Notes under the pieces: model-generated
Database searches by the model: none
Told to the model about the DNA's origin: nothing
What the model saw: only the letters and a program-made list of their open reading frames with translations
Part shown: one piece after another, positions 14,706 to 23,596 of the stretch
Numbering within the stretch: the stretch's first letter is position 1
How the letters are laid out: each line of letters begins with the position of its first letter
Translations under genes and position numbers: made by a program
Assembly (NCBI GenBank): GCA_902794835.1
Contig: CADBIO010000003.1
Location: forward strand, 1 to 42,013
Source of the DNA: an uncultured Erysipelotrichaceae bacterium
Lineage (GTDB): Bacteria > Bacillota_I > Bacilli_A > RFN20 > CAG-826
Reading direction: 5' to 3'
DNA length: 42,013 nt

Positions 14706-17700
14706 AGCCAATCAAATCGGAAAATCTTTTGTGATTTCTTTTTTGGCCCACGAGGGTGTGGAGGCCTTCTTAAATCTTTTCGAGGGGGATGCCTATGCGA
14801 TTGTTTTCTCTTACCAAGAGGAAAGCGAACGTTTGCGTTATGAAGCCTATTCTCGGAAATTGGACCCTAAAGAGCCATATATTCAGATTGAGATTATGGC
14901 CAACGGTCTTCCTTTTGAAGAGAACCATCAGCCATTAAGCATTCCTCAGATGGCCTTCTATGTCTATCTTTTCAATCTGGAGAACGAACTTTTTCAAAAC
15001 GACCCCGAAGCCTTAAAACGGATTTATGCGAAAGATTGGCTTACCCTTTCTCATGTCGAGGCGTTGAACGACGATGAATTAATGGAACGAGCGCAGGCAA
15101 GAAGTGATTTCATGCGTTATTTCCTGACTGACGATTTCTCGGACACGTCCCTCGTGCCGTCCGAAAAACAATGGGATCTTTCCCTCCGCATCACCAGCGA
15201 TCTTTTCGATCGCCATCATCTTTCCTTGGAATTGTGGGATGGGAATGAAAAGAAGATCCCTATCACCTCTTTGGCTTTGTTTTTAGAACGTTATGGCGAT
15301 GAAGGGACTTATGAATATCGTCTCAAGAAATATTCTTTGGCTCATTCTTTATTTAAGGAACCGGCGAAGAAAGTGTTGGCCTATCTTTCCAATCTTTTAC
15401 TCGGTCTCCCCGAATATCCGACGAAAGAAATCCTTTTGACCACCGAACAATTATCCCAAATATTGGAACTCTATATGGGGGAGAACATTGTCTATCAAGG
15501 GGATAATTATTACATCACGAAGGAATTAAAGAAAGCCGGGTTCCGTTATGAGGAAAATGGCGACATCACTTTCATCCCTTCGCTGTCTTTGATGAAAAAA
15601 TCGCGATATTTGTCCTCCAAAAAAGAAATCATCTTGTTCGATGATTTATCGGGAATTATCACCTTATATCATTTCGCGAACAGCCAATCGAAAAAACTGA
15701 TGGCCTTCTTCTTAAAACATGGCGACAAAGATTATGCCTTCGTGAAAGATCTCGTCCTTAAGAAGGTTCCTTATTCGTTGTCTTTGAATGAGCAAAACAC
15801 TACCGATGATCGGCTGAAAATCACTTTATATGTGGACATCTCAGAGGCAGGGAGTTTATTGTTCCGAAGCGAATATGAGCTCTTTGGCCATGTCGTGAAT
15901 AAGCAAGATGTGATGCCAAATCCAATCTATGGCAACGCGATCCAACTTTATTTAAGTGTCTTAGAATCCCTCGGTGGCGTAGAACGTGGCGTCCAAGAAG
16001 ACCAAAGCAAGGTGCTAAATTTCCTTCAAGCGGATCTTTCTTTGCTAAAAAAGAGAGCTACGTTGATGTTGTCGGAGAAATTAAACAAAGTAAAAATCAG
16101 TCACGTATCAGGTCTTTCTTTGAATATCGCCCATAATGGGGACTGGCTTTCTGTGTCAGTCAAATCAAACAAATTCTCTCTGAAGCAATTAGAAACCATT
16201 CTTTCGGCATACCGCAAAAAGAAGAAATTCGTCCTTCTTTCCGATAACATCATTTTGCTTTCTGACCCTATCGTCGAAGAATTGAATCGTCTGAAGCAAA
16301 AAGAGAAACTGGATGATAAGCTGGAGAAACACCATCTTCCCTTCTCGGAAGCTCTCCGTCTCCAAATGCAACAAGAAAACGGCATCTTGCCTTTCGATAC
16401 GGACGATTATTTCCGTAACGCCTTTCGCCAAATCGCATCTTTCGCCGAACAAGAAGTGGAAATCAAGCCTTCTCTTTTAAAAGTTCTCCGCCCTTATCAA
16501 ATCCATGCGATCCAATGGTTGGCCACCCTTCATCAGAATCATCTTGGCGGGATTTTAGCGGATGACATGGGTTTGGGGAAAACGTTAGAGACCATCTCTT
16601 TCCTCTCCACGTTGAAAACTTCGAAACCTTCTTTGATCATCGCCCCAAAAAGCGTTCTTTATAACTGGGAAAAAGAATTTCATGCCTGGGATCCATCTCT
16701 TGCCGTCCAAGTGATTGACGGAAATAAAGAAAGACGAAACGCCCTGGTTCGATCGATTGATAATAAAACGCCTTCTTTCTATATCACGTCTTACGATTCT
16801 TTAAGGAACGACATCGCTCTTTATAAGAATAAGACATTCGAAGTCATGATCACGGATGAAGCTCAACTGATTAAGAATTTCTCCGCGCTGAAATCAAAAG
16901 CGGTCCGCGATATCCATTCGATTTCCCGTTTTGCCTTAACAGGAACGCCGATTGAGAACTCCCTTACCGATCTTTGGTCGATTTTTGATTTCCTGATGCC
17001 GGGTTATCTCGACTCCTTTAATCTTTTCAAACAACGCTATATTTTAGCGGGGAATCAAGTCGAGGCACGCGCTTCTTTAAGAAAGCGAATCACCCCGTTC
17101 CTATTAAGGAGAACGAAGAAAGAAGTCTTGAAAGAATTGCCGAAAAAGTCTGAGGAGATCGTCGCTTTAACGATGGATGATGAAGCTAGGATGGTGTATC
17201 AGGCGAATATCGAGAAAGCCAAAAATGAATTAAATAAAGCCCACGACAAGACCATCATGGAACGTGATCGTTTCTCAAGTTTCAATATCCTTCCCGTCTT
17301 GACGATGCTACGTGAGATCTGTGTAGACCCTTCTGTCTTTATCGATGGCTTTGAAGAAACCTCTTCGAAATTGCTTTATGTGATCGATTACGCCAAATCA
17401 GCGATTTTGTCTGGCCATAAGTTGCTGATATTCTCTTCCTTTGCCAGGGTTTTGGAACATTTGGGCAAACTTCTAAAAGAAGAAGGGATTCCTTCTTATT
17501 ACATTCATGGGGAGACTCCGGCCAAAAAGCGGTTGGAATTAGCCTCTCATTTCAATGCCGAAGATGAGGTGTCCATCATGCTGGTTTCCTTGAAAGCGGG
17601 AGGGACGGGTCTTAATTTAGCGGGGGCAGATGTGGTGATACATCTCGATCCTTGGTGGAATCTTGCCGCGGAGGAACAAGCTACCGACCGAGCTTACCGA

Positions 17701-17874
17701 ATCGGTCAGAAACGGCCAGTCACCGTATTGAAATTGATCTGTCATGACTCAATCGAAGAACGTGTTTTGGAGTTGCAAGACCTCAAGAAGGCTCTTTATA
17801 ACGATGTCATCTTCTCCGGAGAGCGGGCAATTTCCTCGTTAACCGAGGAAGATTTAAATTTCTTGCTCTCATAA
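14692..17874 (+). CDS. SNF2-family DEAD/DEAH-box helicase-like ATPase
   Basis: A 1060-residue protein. The N-terminal ~590 residues correspond to the SNF2-associated region of bacterial homologues. The ATPase follows: Walker A DDMGLGKT near residue 624, the DEAH-like box TDEAQ near 721, GTPIENS near 745, a helicase C-terminal domain with SLKAGGTGLNL, and motif VI ATDRAYRIGQ near 995. Such RapA/Snf2-like enzymes translocate on DNA and may remodel protein-DNA complexes or polymerase; the exact role is unknown. The ATG follows AGGAGGG and lies within the end of the SWIM gene. No terminator is seen after the stop. Confidence 0.92.
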   Translation: MFLTRANQIGKSFVISFLAHEGVEAFLNLFEGDAYAIVFSYQEESERLRYEAYSRKLDPKEPYIQIEIMANGLPFEENHQPLSIPQMAFYVYLFNLENELFQNDPEALKRIYAKDWLTLSHVEALNDDELMERAQARSDFMRYFLTDDFSDTSLVPSEKQWDLSLRITSDLFDRHHLSLELWDGNEKKIPITSLALFLERYGDEGTYEYRLKKYSLAHSLFKEPAKKVLAYLSNLLLGLPEYPTKEILLTTEQLSQILELYMGENIVYQGDNYYITKELKKAGFRYEENGDITFIPSLSLMKKSRYLSSKKEIILFDDLSGIITLYHFANSQSKKLMAFFLKHGDKDYAFVKDLVLKKVPYSLSLNEQNTTDDRLKITLYVDISEAGSLLFRSEYELFGHVVNKQDVMPNPIYGNAIQLYLSVLESLGGVERGVQEDQSKVLNFLQADLSLLKKRATLMLSEKLNKVKISHVSGLSLNIAHNGDWLSVSVKSNKFSLKQLETILSAYRKKKKFVLLSDNIILLSDPIVEELNRLKQKEKLDDKLEKHHLPFSEALRLQMQQENGILPFDTDDYFRNAFRQIASFAEQEVEIKPSLLKVLRPYQIHAIQWLATLHQNHLGGILADDMGLGKTLETISFLSTLKTSKPSLIIAPKSVLYNWEKEFHAWDPSLAVQVIDGNKERRNALVRSIDNKTPSFYITSYDSLRNDIALYKNKTFEVMITDEAQLIKNFSALKSKAVRDIHSISRFALTGTPIENSLTDLWSIFDFLMPGYLDSFNLFKQRYILAGNQVEARASLRKRITPFLLRRTKKEVLKELPKKSEEIVALTMDDEARMVYQANIEKAKNELNKAHDKTIMERDRFSSFNILPVLTMLREICVDPSVFIDGFEETSSKLLYVIDYAKSAILSGHKLLIFSSFARVLEHLGKLLKEEGIPSYYIHGETPAKKRLELASHFNAEDEVSIMLVSLKAGGTGLNLAGADVVIHLDPWWNLAAEEQATDRAYRIGQKRPVTVLKLICHDSIEERVLELQDLKKALYNDVIFSGERAISSLTEEDLNFLLS

Positions 17875-17896
17875 ACTAACGACATTCCTCTAAGTT

Positions 17897-17905
17897 TGAT
17901 AGAAT
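17897..17905 (+). promoter_or_regulatory. Extended -10 promoter for the flippase gene
   Basis: TGATAGAAT (17897-17905) is an extended -10 (TG-n-TAGAAT). The -35 region is poor. The predicted leader of about 28 bases has no Shine-Dalgarno sequence. Confidence 0.4.
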
Positions 17906-17939
17906 ATCCATAGTTTCATCGCGAAATGATTTTTTGAAT

Positions 17940-19343
17940 ATGGCAGAACGTGTCAAAGACAAACCAAGAAAAAAGAAAGGTAAGAAGAAATCCTATATCA
18001 TCTCGTTTTCGTTGGTTTTCGTTTTGACCATCGTAACGTTATTCATCTCCCTTTATAGCGCTGGCGAAGGCGATTTTGTCCTTGGCTTTAAATCCATTTG
18101 GGACGCCCTAAGCACCTGCAATCCGATTTGGCTTGCCGTCATCTTCTTGATGATGGTCTTGTCTTATTGTATCGAAGCGGTGATCATCGTGGTTTTCTGC
18201 CGGCTTTACACCCGACATTATTATTTCCATCAAGGCCTTGCCAACTCGATGATCGGGGCTTTCTATAACAATGTCACGCCTGGCGCTTCGGGCGGTCAGA
18301 TCATGCAAGTCTATAATTTGAAGAAGCAGGGCATTGAAGTCTCTAATGCCGCTTCCATCATGGTGATGTGGTTTATCATCTATCAGATGGCTTTGATCTC
18401 TTTCGACGTCTTTGCCATTCTTTTTGAATGGAACATGATTTCTTCCATCGGCTCTCTTCAGATTCCGAATGTTAATCTATTCGGCTGGGATGGGACAATC
18501 TCTTTGGTCCCGTTGATCGTTGTCGGCTTTGCCTTGAATGTCGGCGTCATCTTGATTCTCTTCTTAATGAGCTATTCCCATCGTTTCCACAATTTCATCA
18601 TGCATTACATCGTTGGTTTCTTAGGGAAAATCAGAATTTTGAAGAACCCAGACAAAACAAGAGAGAATCTCCGCGTTCAGGTTGAGAATTTCAAGATTGA
18701 GCTAAGACGTTTGCAAGCCAATGTCCCTGTCACGATTTTCATTTATCTTTGCCTTTTGCTCAATCTCATCCTTCGTTTCTCAATCCCATATTTCTCGGGA
18801 TTGGCGCTTGGGGCATTTGGGCCAGATCAGGTTTTCGATATTCAAATGTTCTTTGATTGCACGTTCCGTAGCGCCTTCCACCAAATGGTCACCGGACTAA
18901 TTCCTTTGCCAGGCAGCGCCGGTGTCTCTGAACTTTTCTTCAATGCGATGTTTACCAATTTCTATGTGGAGACTCAAGCCGTCGTCAATGGAGCTTTGGT
19001 CATCACCAGATCTTCTTCGGCCAATATCGTCGCTGCGCAGATTCTTTGGCGTGTTGCCACATACCACTTGGTGGTCATCGTCTCAGGGCTGGTCTCTTCT
19101 TTGTACCATTCTCGCCCACACGAAATTTACAATTACGCCAACCGCCAGACCTTCGTCAATCTCCAATTGGAGACCTATGAAGAAAGAAAACACTCCGCGG
19201 ACACTTTATATGAGACGAGACAGCTTTCTCGCGCTGCGGTAAGAAAGAAATTGCTCTCCTCGATGTCTACCAAAGAATTTGGTCAGGAGACGGGGGATGA
19301 TTATATCGTCACCGACTTCCAGAGCAAGCGAAAGAAGAAATAA
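17940..19343 (+). CDS. Lysylphosphatidylglycerol synthase TM-region (flippase-like) protein
   Basis: A 467-residue polytopic membrane protein of the UPF0104 / YbhN / MprF-flippase-like family. A Lys-rich N-terminus (about residues 7-18) is followed by membrane segments near residues 20-40 and 62-85 and several more. The signature NNVTPGASGGQIMQV lies near residue 115, and the second one, LIPLPGSAGVSELF, lies near residue 325. There is no C-terminal aminoacyl-transfer domain, so it is not a full MprF. It precedes a GT4 glycosyltransferase by two bases; such pairs in Bacilli are linked to glycolipid or lipoteichoic acid biology. The ATG at 17940 is preferred to a TTG two codons upstream. Confidence 0.87.
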   Translation: MAERVKDKPRKKKGKKKSYIISFSLVFVLTIVTLFISLYSAGEGDFVLGFKSIWDALSTCNPIWLAVIFLMMVLSYCIEAVIIVVFCRLYTRHYYFHQGLANSMIGAFYNNVTPGASGGQIMQVYNLKKQGIEVSNAASIMVMWFIIYQMALISFDVFAILFEWNMISSIGSLQIPNVNLFGWDGTISLVPLIVVGFALNVGVILILFLMSYSHRFHNFIMHYIVGFLGKIRILKNPDKTRENLRVQVENFKIELRRLQANVPVTIFIYLCLLLNLILRFSIPYFSGLALGAFGPDQVFDIQMFFDCTFRSAFHQMVTGLIPLPGSAGVSELFFNAMFTNFYVETQAVVNGALVITRSSSANIVAAQILWRVATYHLVVIVSGLVSSLYHSRPHEIYNYANRQTFVNLQLETYEERKHSADTLYETRQLSRAAVRKKLLSSMSTKEFGQETGDDYIVTDFQSKRKKK

Positions 19344-19345
19344 AG

Positions 19346-20518
19346 ATGAGGCCGATTATTTTTTGTGATACGTTCCCGCCGGAAATCAATGGGGTCGCAA
19401 CCTCTGCCGCCAATTTGTATCAAGCTTTTAAAAATCACGGCGAAGATATCATGGTGGTGACCACCAATTTCTATGGCAATGAAATGAACCTCGAAGGCGA
19501 TATTTTAAGAATGCCAGGCTACCACATGCATATGTATGATTACCGCCTAGCTGGGCTTTATTCGCCAAACGGAATGAAAATCATCAGCCGTTTTAAGCCT
19601 GACGTCATCCATATTCAGACTGACGTTGGCATCGGGATATTCGGTAATCTAGTCGCCAAGCAACTCCATATCCCCGTCGTTTACACCTTCCATACGGCAT
19701 TAGAAGATTACACTTACTATGCCACGAAGGGATATTTCGACCGTGCCGCCAAAGGCGTGGTGCGTTCTTATATTCGCTTTAAATCCAATGACGTCACCGA
19801 ATTCATCACCCCTTCGGCGAAAATCAAAGAATACATGCGTTCCATTGGGGTGGACGCTTATATCAACGTCATTCCAACGGGCATTGATTTCTCGAAATTC
19901 GCCAAAGAGAACGTCGACGCCGCCAAAGTGAAGAAAATCCGCGAGGAACATGGGATTTCCGACGACACCTTCGTGATTCTTTCTTTAGGGCGTGTCGCCA
20001 AAGAAAAAAGCATCGACATTTGCTTGAAAGGATACGCCAATTATCTCGCCAAGCACCCCAAAGAGAAAACCTGTTTTGTCGTGGTAGGGGGCGGTCCTGC
20101 CGTCTCCGAATTAGAAGAGCTGGTGAAAGCATTAGGCATCGCCGATCATGTCAAATTCTTTGGTCCATGTAAGCCTAGTGAGACCCAATATTATTATCAA
20201 ATCGCCGATTTGTTCGTCAGTGCCTCGATCACCGAGACACAGGGTCTGACTTTTATGGAAGCGATGGCTTCCAGCGTCCTTTTGCTTGCCAGATATGACG
20301 ATACTTTGTTAGGAACCATCCACGATGGGAAGAACGGGTTCTTCTTCATTGACGAAAATGATATGGCGGAGAAAATCGAATCGGTGATTCATCTATCCAG
20401 CGAAAAGAAAGAAGAAATCAAAAAAGAGGCCTTATTGGGATTATCGGAATATTCGATGGACAAATTCTATGAAAGGGTGAAGAAAGTCTATGAACGCGCG
20501 ATCCGCCGGAGTTGGTAA
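19346..20518 (+). CDS. GT4 glycosyltransferase, probable diacylglycerol glucosyltransferase
   Basis: A 390-residue GT-B fold transferase. DTFPPEINGVATSAANLY at the N-terminus, DVIHIQTDVGIG, YTFHTALEDYTYY and VIPTGIDFSKF match the 1,2-diacylglycerol 3-glucosyltransferase group. The nucleotide-binding ITETQGLTFMEAMAS carries the E-x7-E motif. The enzyme likely adds glucose to diacylglycerol on the inner membrane face, making the glycolipid anchor of lipoteichoic acid or a membrane glycolipid. It starts two bases after the flippase-like gene. Substrate assignment is by similarity to the family pattern and by context. Confidence 0.85.
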   Translation: MRPIIFCDTFPPEINGVATSAANLYQAFKNHGEDIMVVTTNFYGNEMNLEGDILRMPGYHMHMYDYRLAGLYSPNGMKIISRFKPDVIHIQTDVGIGIFGNLVAKQLHIPVVYTFHTALEDYTYYATKGYFDRAAKGVVRSYIRFKSNDVTEFITPSAKIKEYMRSIGVDAYINVIPTGIDFSKFAKENVDAAKVKKIREEHGISDDTFVILSLGRVAKEKSIDICLKGYANYLAKHPKEKTCFVVVGGGPAVSELEELVKALGIADHVKFFGPCKPSETQYYYQIADLFVSASITETQGLTFMEAMASSVLLLARYDDTLLGTIHDGKNGFFFIDENDMAEKIESVIHLSSEKKEEIKKEALLGLSEYSMDKFYERVKKVYERAIRRSW

Positions 20519-20537
20519 GACTATCACCTCCCTCAAA

Positions 20538-21302
20538 ATGATAAAAAAGAAGAAGAACGTGGAGGTTTCTTTTGGCTTAGAGAAAATCATTCTCTCGGAA
20601 GATGTCTTCACCAATTACCTTCTTTATGTCGGCAAAGAAGTCCCTCTCAAAGAATATTGGGAGATGAAACGTTATGCCGAAGAAGAAAGTCTTTATCAAT
20701 ATGGCTTAAATTTAGCCCTCAAAGGGATTTACAGCACCTATGAGGCGGGGGAGAAAATCAAATCCAAAGCCAAAGAGGGTCAAAACCCTTACGAAATCAT
20801 CTCCCGTCTGAAACAAATCGGCTTATTGGACGATGGTGATTTTGCCAAACAATACGCCGAAGAAAAAACCGCTCAACTTTATGGGGAAAATCGGATTAAG
20901 GATGATCTATTGCATAAAAAAGTCGTCGATCCGGAAATCGTCTCCCATCTCCTTTTCCCAGAGGAATTGCCACACGCGAAGAAATATGCCTCTATGATCG
21001 AAAAGAAATATGAGAGACTTCCTCTCAAAGCAAAACGTCAAAAAGCCATCATGGCATTGCAAAGAAGAGGATACGCTCCCAATATTTGCCACGAAGCCGT
21101 GAAAGATTATCAGGAAAACAAAACGGCAGCAAAGAAAAGCTTCGAAACGGATTTTGCCCACACGAAGGCCCGTTATGAAAGAAAATATGAAGGATATGAA
21201 TTGAAACAGCATATCTACGCAGCCTTGTTACGAAAAGGATACCCTAACGGATGGATTCAAGAAAAAATGGAGGAAACAAAATGGAAACGATCAAAGAATT
21301 AA
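20538..21302 (+). CDS. recX: Regulatory protein RecX
   Basis: A 254-residue protein, in the range of Firmicute RecX proteins (250-270). It consists of three-helix repeats, for example YEIISRLKQIGLLDDGDFAKQYAEEK and KRQKAIMALQRRGYAPNICHEAV. RecX binds RecA filaments and modulates recombination and SOS. The start is uncertain: an ATG at 20490 would overlap the glycosyltransferase by 29 bases, but family similarity begins at the ATG at 20538 (MIKKKKNVEVSFG), which lacks a ribosome binding site. Its 3' end overlaps yhaM by 22 bases. Confidence 0.82.
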   Translation: MIKKKKNVEVSFGLEKIILSEDVFTNYLLYVGKEVPLKEYWEMKRYAEEESLYQYGLNLALKGIYSTYEAGEKIKSKAKEGQNPYEIISRLKQIGLLDDGDFAKQYAEEKTAQLYGENRIKDDLLHKKVVDPEIVSHLLFPEELPHAKKYASMIEKKYERLPLKAKRQKAIMALQRRGYAPNICHEAVKDYQENKTAAKKSFETDFAHTKARYERKYEGYELKQHIYAALLRKGYPNGWIQEKMEETKWKRSKN

Positions 21303-22240
21303 AAGACGGAGACCATTTTCACAGTCAATTTTTGGTCAATAACATTTCCAAAGGAGTGACTACCCAAGGGAGAAGTTATCTTAACATCACCCTTCAAGAT
21401 AGCACAGGGACCATAGAGGGAAAGAAATGGGATGTTGATGAGGACGACTTGGAAATCTTTGTCGTTGGCAATATTGTCAACGTCCAAGGAGAGGTCCTTA
21501 ATTATCGCGATCATCTTCAAGTCAAAATCATTTCCGGGGCTCCCGTCAATCAAGATTCGATTGACGTGACCCGTTTTGTCCCGACCGCCCCTGAAGCGGA
21601 GAAAGATCTAGAAGGCGATCTTCGGAAATATATTAATTCGCTGACTGACTCTGATTTAAAAACCATCGTGAAGCATCTTCTTAACAAATACAAAGACAGA
21701 TATCTCATCTATCCAGCCGCCGCGAGAAATCATCACGCTTTTGCCTCGGGATTGCTTTATCATTCCGTCTCCATGGCCCGCTTAGCCGAAGCGGTTTGCC
21801 AACTATATCCAGAGATTAACCATGATTTTGTGATTGCCGGCACTTTGCTGCATGATTTAGGGAAAGTCATCGAATTGTCTGGCCCAATCGCTACTAAATA
21901 CACCGATGAAGGAAAACTCTTGGGCCACATTTCTATTATGATGGCAGAAATCCGTCTAGCCTCTGAAGAGCTTCATATCCACGGAGAGACCCCATTGCTA
22001 TTAGAACATATGATTCTCTCTCACCATACCAAACCAGAATTCGGCTCTCCTGTCGGCCCAATGACCTTGGAAGCCCAAGTTCTTGCCATGATCGATGATT
22101 TTGATGCTAAAATGAATATCATCAACAAAGCAACCGAAGGTGTTGCGCCAGGAAACTGGACTGAACGCATCTTCGCTATGGATGGTCGGGCTTTCTATGT
22201 TCCTTTATATGAACAGAACCCGAACAAGAAAGGAGAATGA
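21281..22240 (+). CDS. yhaM: 3'-5' exoribonuclease YhaM
   Basis: A 319-residue protein with an N-terminal OB-fold (about residues 15-100, GTIEGKKWDV) and a C-terminal HD domain. HHAFASGLLYHSVSMARLAEAV and TLLHDLGKVIELSG supply the metal-binding His and His-Asp residues. YhaM is a manganese-dependent 3'-5' exonuclease acting on short RNA and single-stranded DNA. The length matches B. subtilis YhaM (about 314). The ATG at 21281 follows AGGAGG and is preferred to an upstream start at 21251. Confidence 0.93.
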   Translation: METIKELKDGDHFHSQFLVNNISKGVTTQGRSYLNITLQDSTGTIEGKKWDVDEDDLEIFVVGNIVNVQGEVLNYRDHLQVKIISGAPVNQDSIDVTRFVPTAPEAEKDLEGDLRKYINSLTDSDLKTIVKHLLNKYKDRYLIYPAAARNHHAFASGLLYHSVSMARLAEAVCQLYPEINHDFVIAGTLLHDLGKVIELSGPIATKYTDEGKLLGHISIMMAEIRLASEELHIHGETPLLLEHMILSHHTKPEFGSPVGPMTLEAQVLAMIDDFDAKMNIINKATEGVAPGNWTERIFAMDGRAFYVPLYEQNPNKKGE

Positions 22241-22243
22241 ATT

Positions 22244-22687
22244 TTGAATCAATACGAAAACCTTAGTCGCGAAGAATTATTGCAAGAACGCGAGAAAGTG
22301 GATGATCAAAAGAAAGACGCCTTAAAAAGACACGGAGAATCCAATTTCGTTGGCTATGCTGTGATGTTTGGAATTGGCGCATTCCTGTTATTGATGGGCC
22401 TGATCTTCCTTTTTTACACTTTGATTCTTCAGATCGCAAGTACGACGGTGAGTATCGCAGCCAGCCAGGGAGAATCCGGCGTAGAAGAGGGCCAAGCAGC
22501 ATTAAACATCATTTCCCTTGTCTTTGGCATCCTTGGGGGCTCTTTCTCCGTCGTAGGTTTGCCTTTACTGATCGTCGGGGTTGTGAATTTCTCAAAGAAA
22601 CTTCGCGCTCGCAAGGCATCTAATCGCGATTATCGTGATGCCGAAAACGCCCTTCAAGAGATTAATCGGGCGTTAGGAAATAAATAA
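22244..22687 (+). CDS. Small membrane protein, unknown function
   Basis: A 147-residue protein that starts with TTG at 22244 behind AAAGGAG, three bases after yhaM. A charged N-terminal region (about 35 residues, partly helical) precedes two hydrophobic segments near residues 36-60 and 88-112, with a short loop between, and a basic tail follows (KKLRARKASNRDYRD). The next gene encodes a similar two-segment protein, so the two may be distant paralogues. I recognise no domain. Confidence 0.7.
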   Translation: MNQYENLSREELLQEREKVDDQKKDALKRHGESNFVGYAVMFGIGAFLLLMGLIFLFYTLILQIASTTVSIAASQGESGVEEGQAALNIISLVFGILGGSFSVVGLPLLIVGVVNFSKKLRARKASNRDYRDAENALQEINRALGNK

Positions 22688-22696
22688 GGAGATATT

Positions 22697-23050
22697 ATGT
22701 CAGAAAAAATCATAGAAAAGAAACCTGTCGTCACCCCATTTTTGATTATGTGGATTGTCGGCTTAGTTCTTGTTGTCGCCGCCTTCGTTTTGGTGATTAT
22801 TGGCATCTTGCTCGCCGTTGTCGGCGGCGTTGCCGTTGGCATCGCTGGAGCAGCCTCTGGTGGTGAAGCCAGCGCCGACACGACAGAGCTTTCGAATACC
22901 ATCAACGCTTATGTTTATAGTGGCTTTGCCTGTGGATTCACGGGAATTCCTCTCTTTATCGTTGGCTTGATTATCTTCATTAAGAAAGCCGCCGATCATC
23001 GGAAGTGGAAGAAGCAACACGCCCCAGAGAAATTGGTTGAGACCCATTAA
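22697..23050 (+). CDS. Small membrane protein, unknown function
   Basis: A 117-residue protein with two hydrophobic segments (about residues 13-50, long and Gly/Val rich, and 72-96) and a Lys-rich C-terminus. AAGGAG precedes the ATG, nine bases after the previous gene. The segment order and the PLFIVGLIIF motif near the second helix resemble the PLLIVGVVNF stretch of the upstream protein, which suggests duplication. Function unknown. Confidence 0.72.
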   Translation: MSEKIIEKKPVVTPFLIMWIVGLVLVVAAFVLVIIGILLAVVGGVAVGIAGAASGGEASADTTELSNTINAYVYSGFACGFTGIPLFIVGLIIFIKKAADHRKWKKQHAPEKLVETH

Positions 23051-23063
23051 AAGCAAAAAGAAA

Positions 23064-23110
23064 AGTCAGCAAGAAGGGAGGAATCTCAAACTTCTTTGCT
23101 GACTTTTTCT
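23064..23110. terminator. Bidirectional terminator between the small membrane genes and the HIT gene
   Basis: AGTCAGCAAGAAG (23064-23076) pairs with CTTCTTTGCTGACT (23091-23104) with one bulge. A-rich sequence lies on the left and TTTTTCTT on the right, so it can act for both converging transcripts. Confidence 0.88.
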
Positions 23111-23526
23111 TATTTGATGTTTTCAGAAATCTGCTGGGCGATCCGCGGGAGATCCATTCCCGAGGTGTCTTGAGGCTTCATCGTGATTTGGAATCCTGGG
23201 TCGATTCCTAGATAACGAGGGATGACGTGGACATGGAAATGGGGGACGCTTTGTCCGGCGCATTCTCCGGCGTTGGTTAAGATATTGACGCCTGCCGCAC
23301 CGAAGACAAGCATTTCCGCCTGGCCGATTCGTTGAGCGACATCGAAGACTTTATGCATTAATTCCTGAGGACAATCTAGGATGTTCCCACAATGTTTTTT
23401 AGGCATTACCAAAGTGTGTCCTTTGGTGGTTTGCGAGATGTCGAGAATTGCTAGAACATCATCATCCTCATAAACCTTCGTGGATGGGATTTCCCCATCG
23501 ATGATTTTGCAGAATATGTCTTTCAT
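23110..23526 (-). CDS. HIT family nucleotide-binding protein
   Basis: A 138-residue histidine-triad protein of typical length. It begins IFCKIIDGEIPSTKVYEDDDVLAILD and carries the triad HFHVHVIPR with His96, His98 and His100. HIT proteins hydrolyse dinucleotide polyphosphates or nucleoside phosphoramidates. The ATG at 23526 follows AAGGAG, so the longer reading from 23571 is rejected. In many Bacilli the hit gene sits beside prsA, and the genes upstream here encode large lipoproteins of possible PrsA type, which fits. Confidence 0.92.
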   Translation of the reverse strand: MKDIFCKIIDGEIPSTKVYEDDDVLAILDISQTTKGHTLVMPKKHCGNILDCPQELMHKVFDVAQRIGQAEMLVFGAAGVNILTNAGECAGQSVPHFHVHVIPRYLGIDPGFQITMKPQDTSGMDLPRIAQQISENIK

Positions 23527-23549
23527 GAATTTCTCCTTATATTCAATCA

Positions 23550-23580
23550 ATAAGAAAGGGGCAGCTTTCACCGCCCCTTA
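23550..23580 (-). terminator. Terminator after the lipoprotein operon
   Basis: On the minus strand AAGGGGC-ggtgaaagct-GCCCCTT forms a 7-bp stem followed by TCTTATT. It lies between the second lipoprotein stop and the HIT gene. Confidence 0.7.
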
Positions 23581-23596
23581 ATTATAGAACGTTTCC

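Noticed and set aside
17940-19343. Full MprF lysyl-phosphatidylglycerol synthase
   Set aside because: Only the membrane flippase-like region is present; the C-terminal transferase domain is absent and the next gene is a glycosyltransferase.
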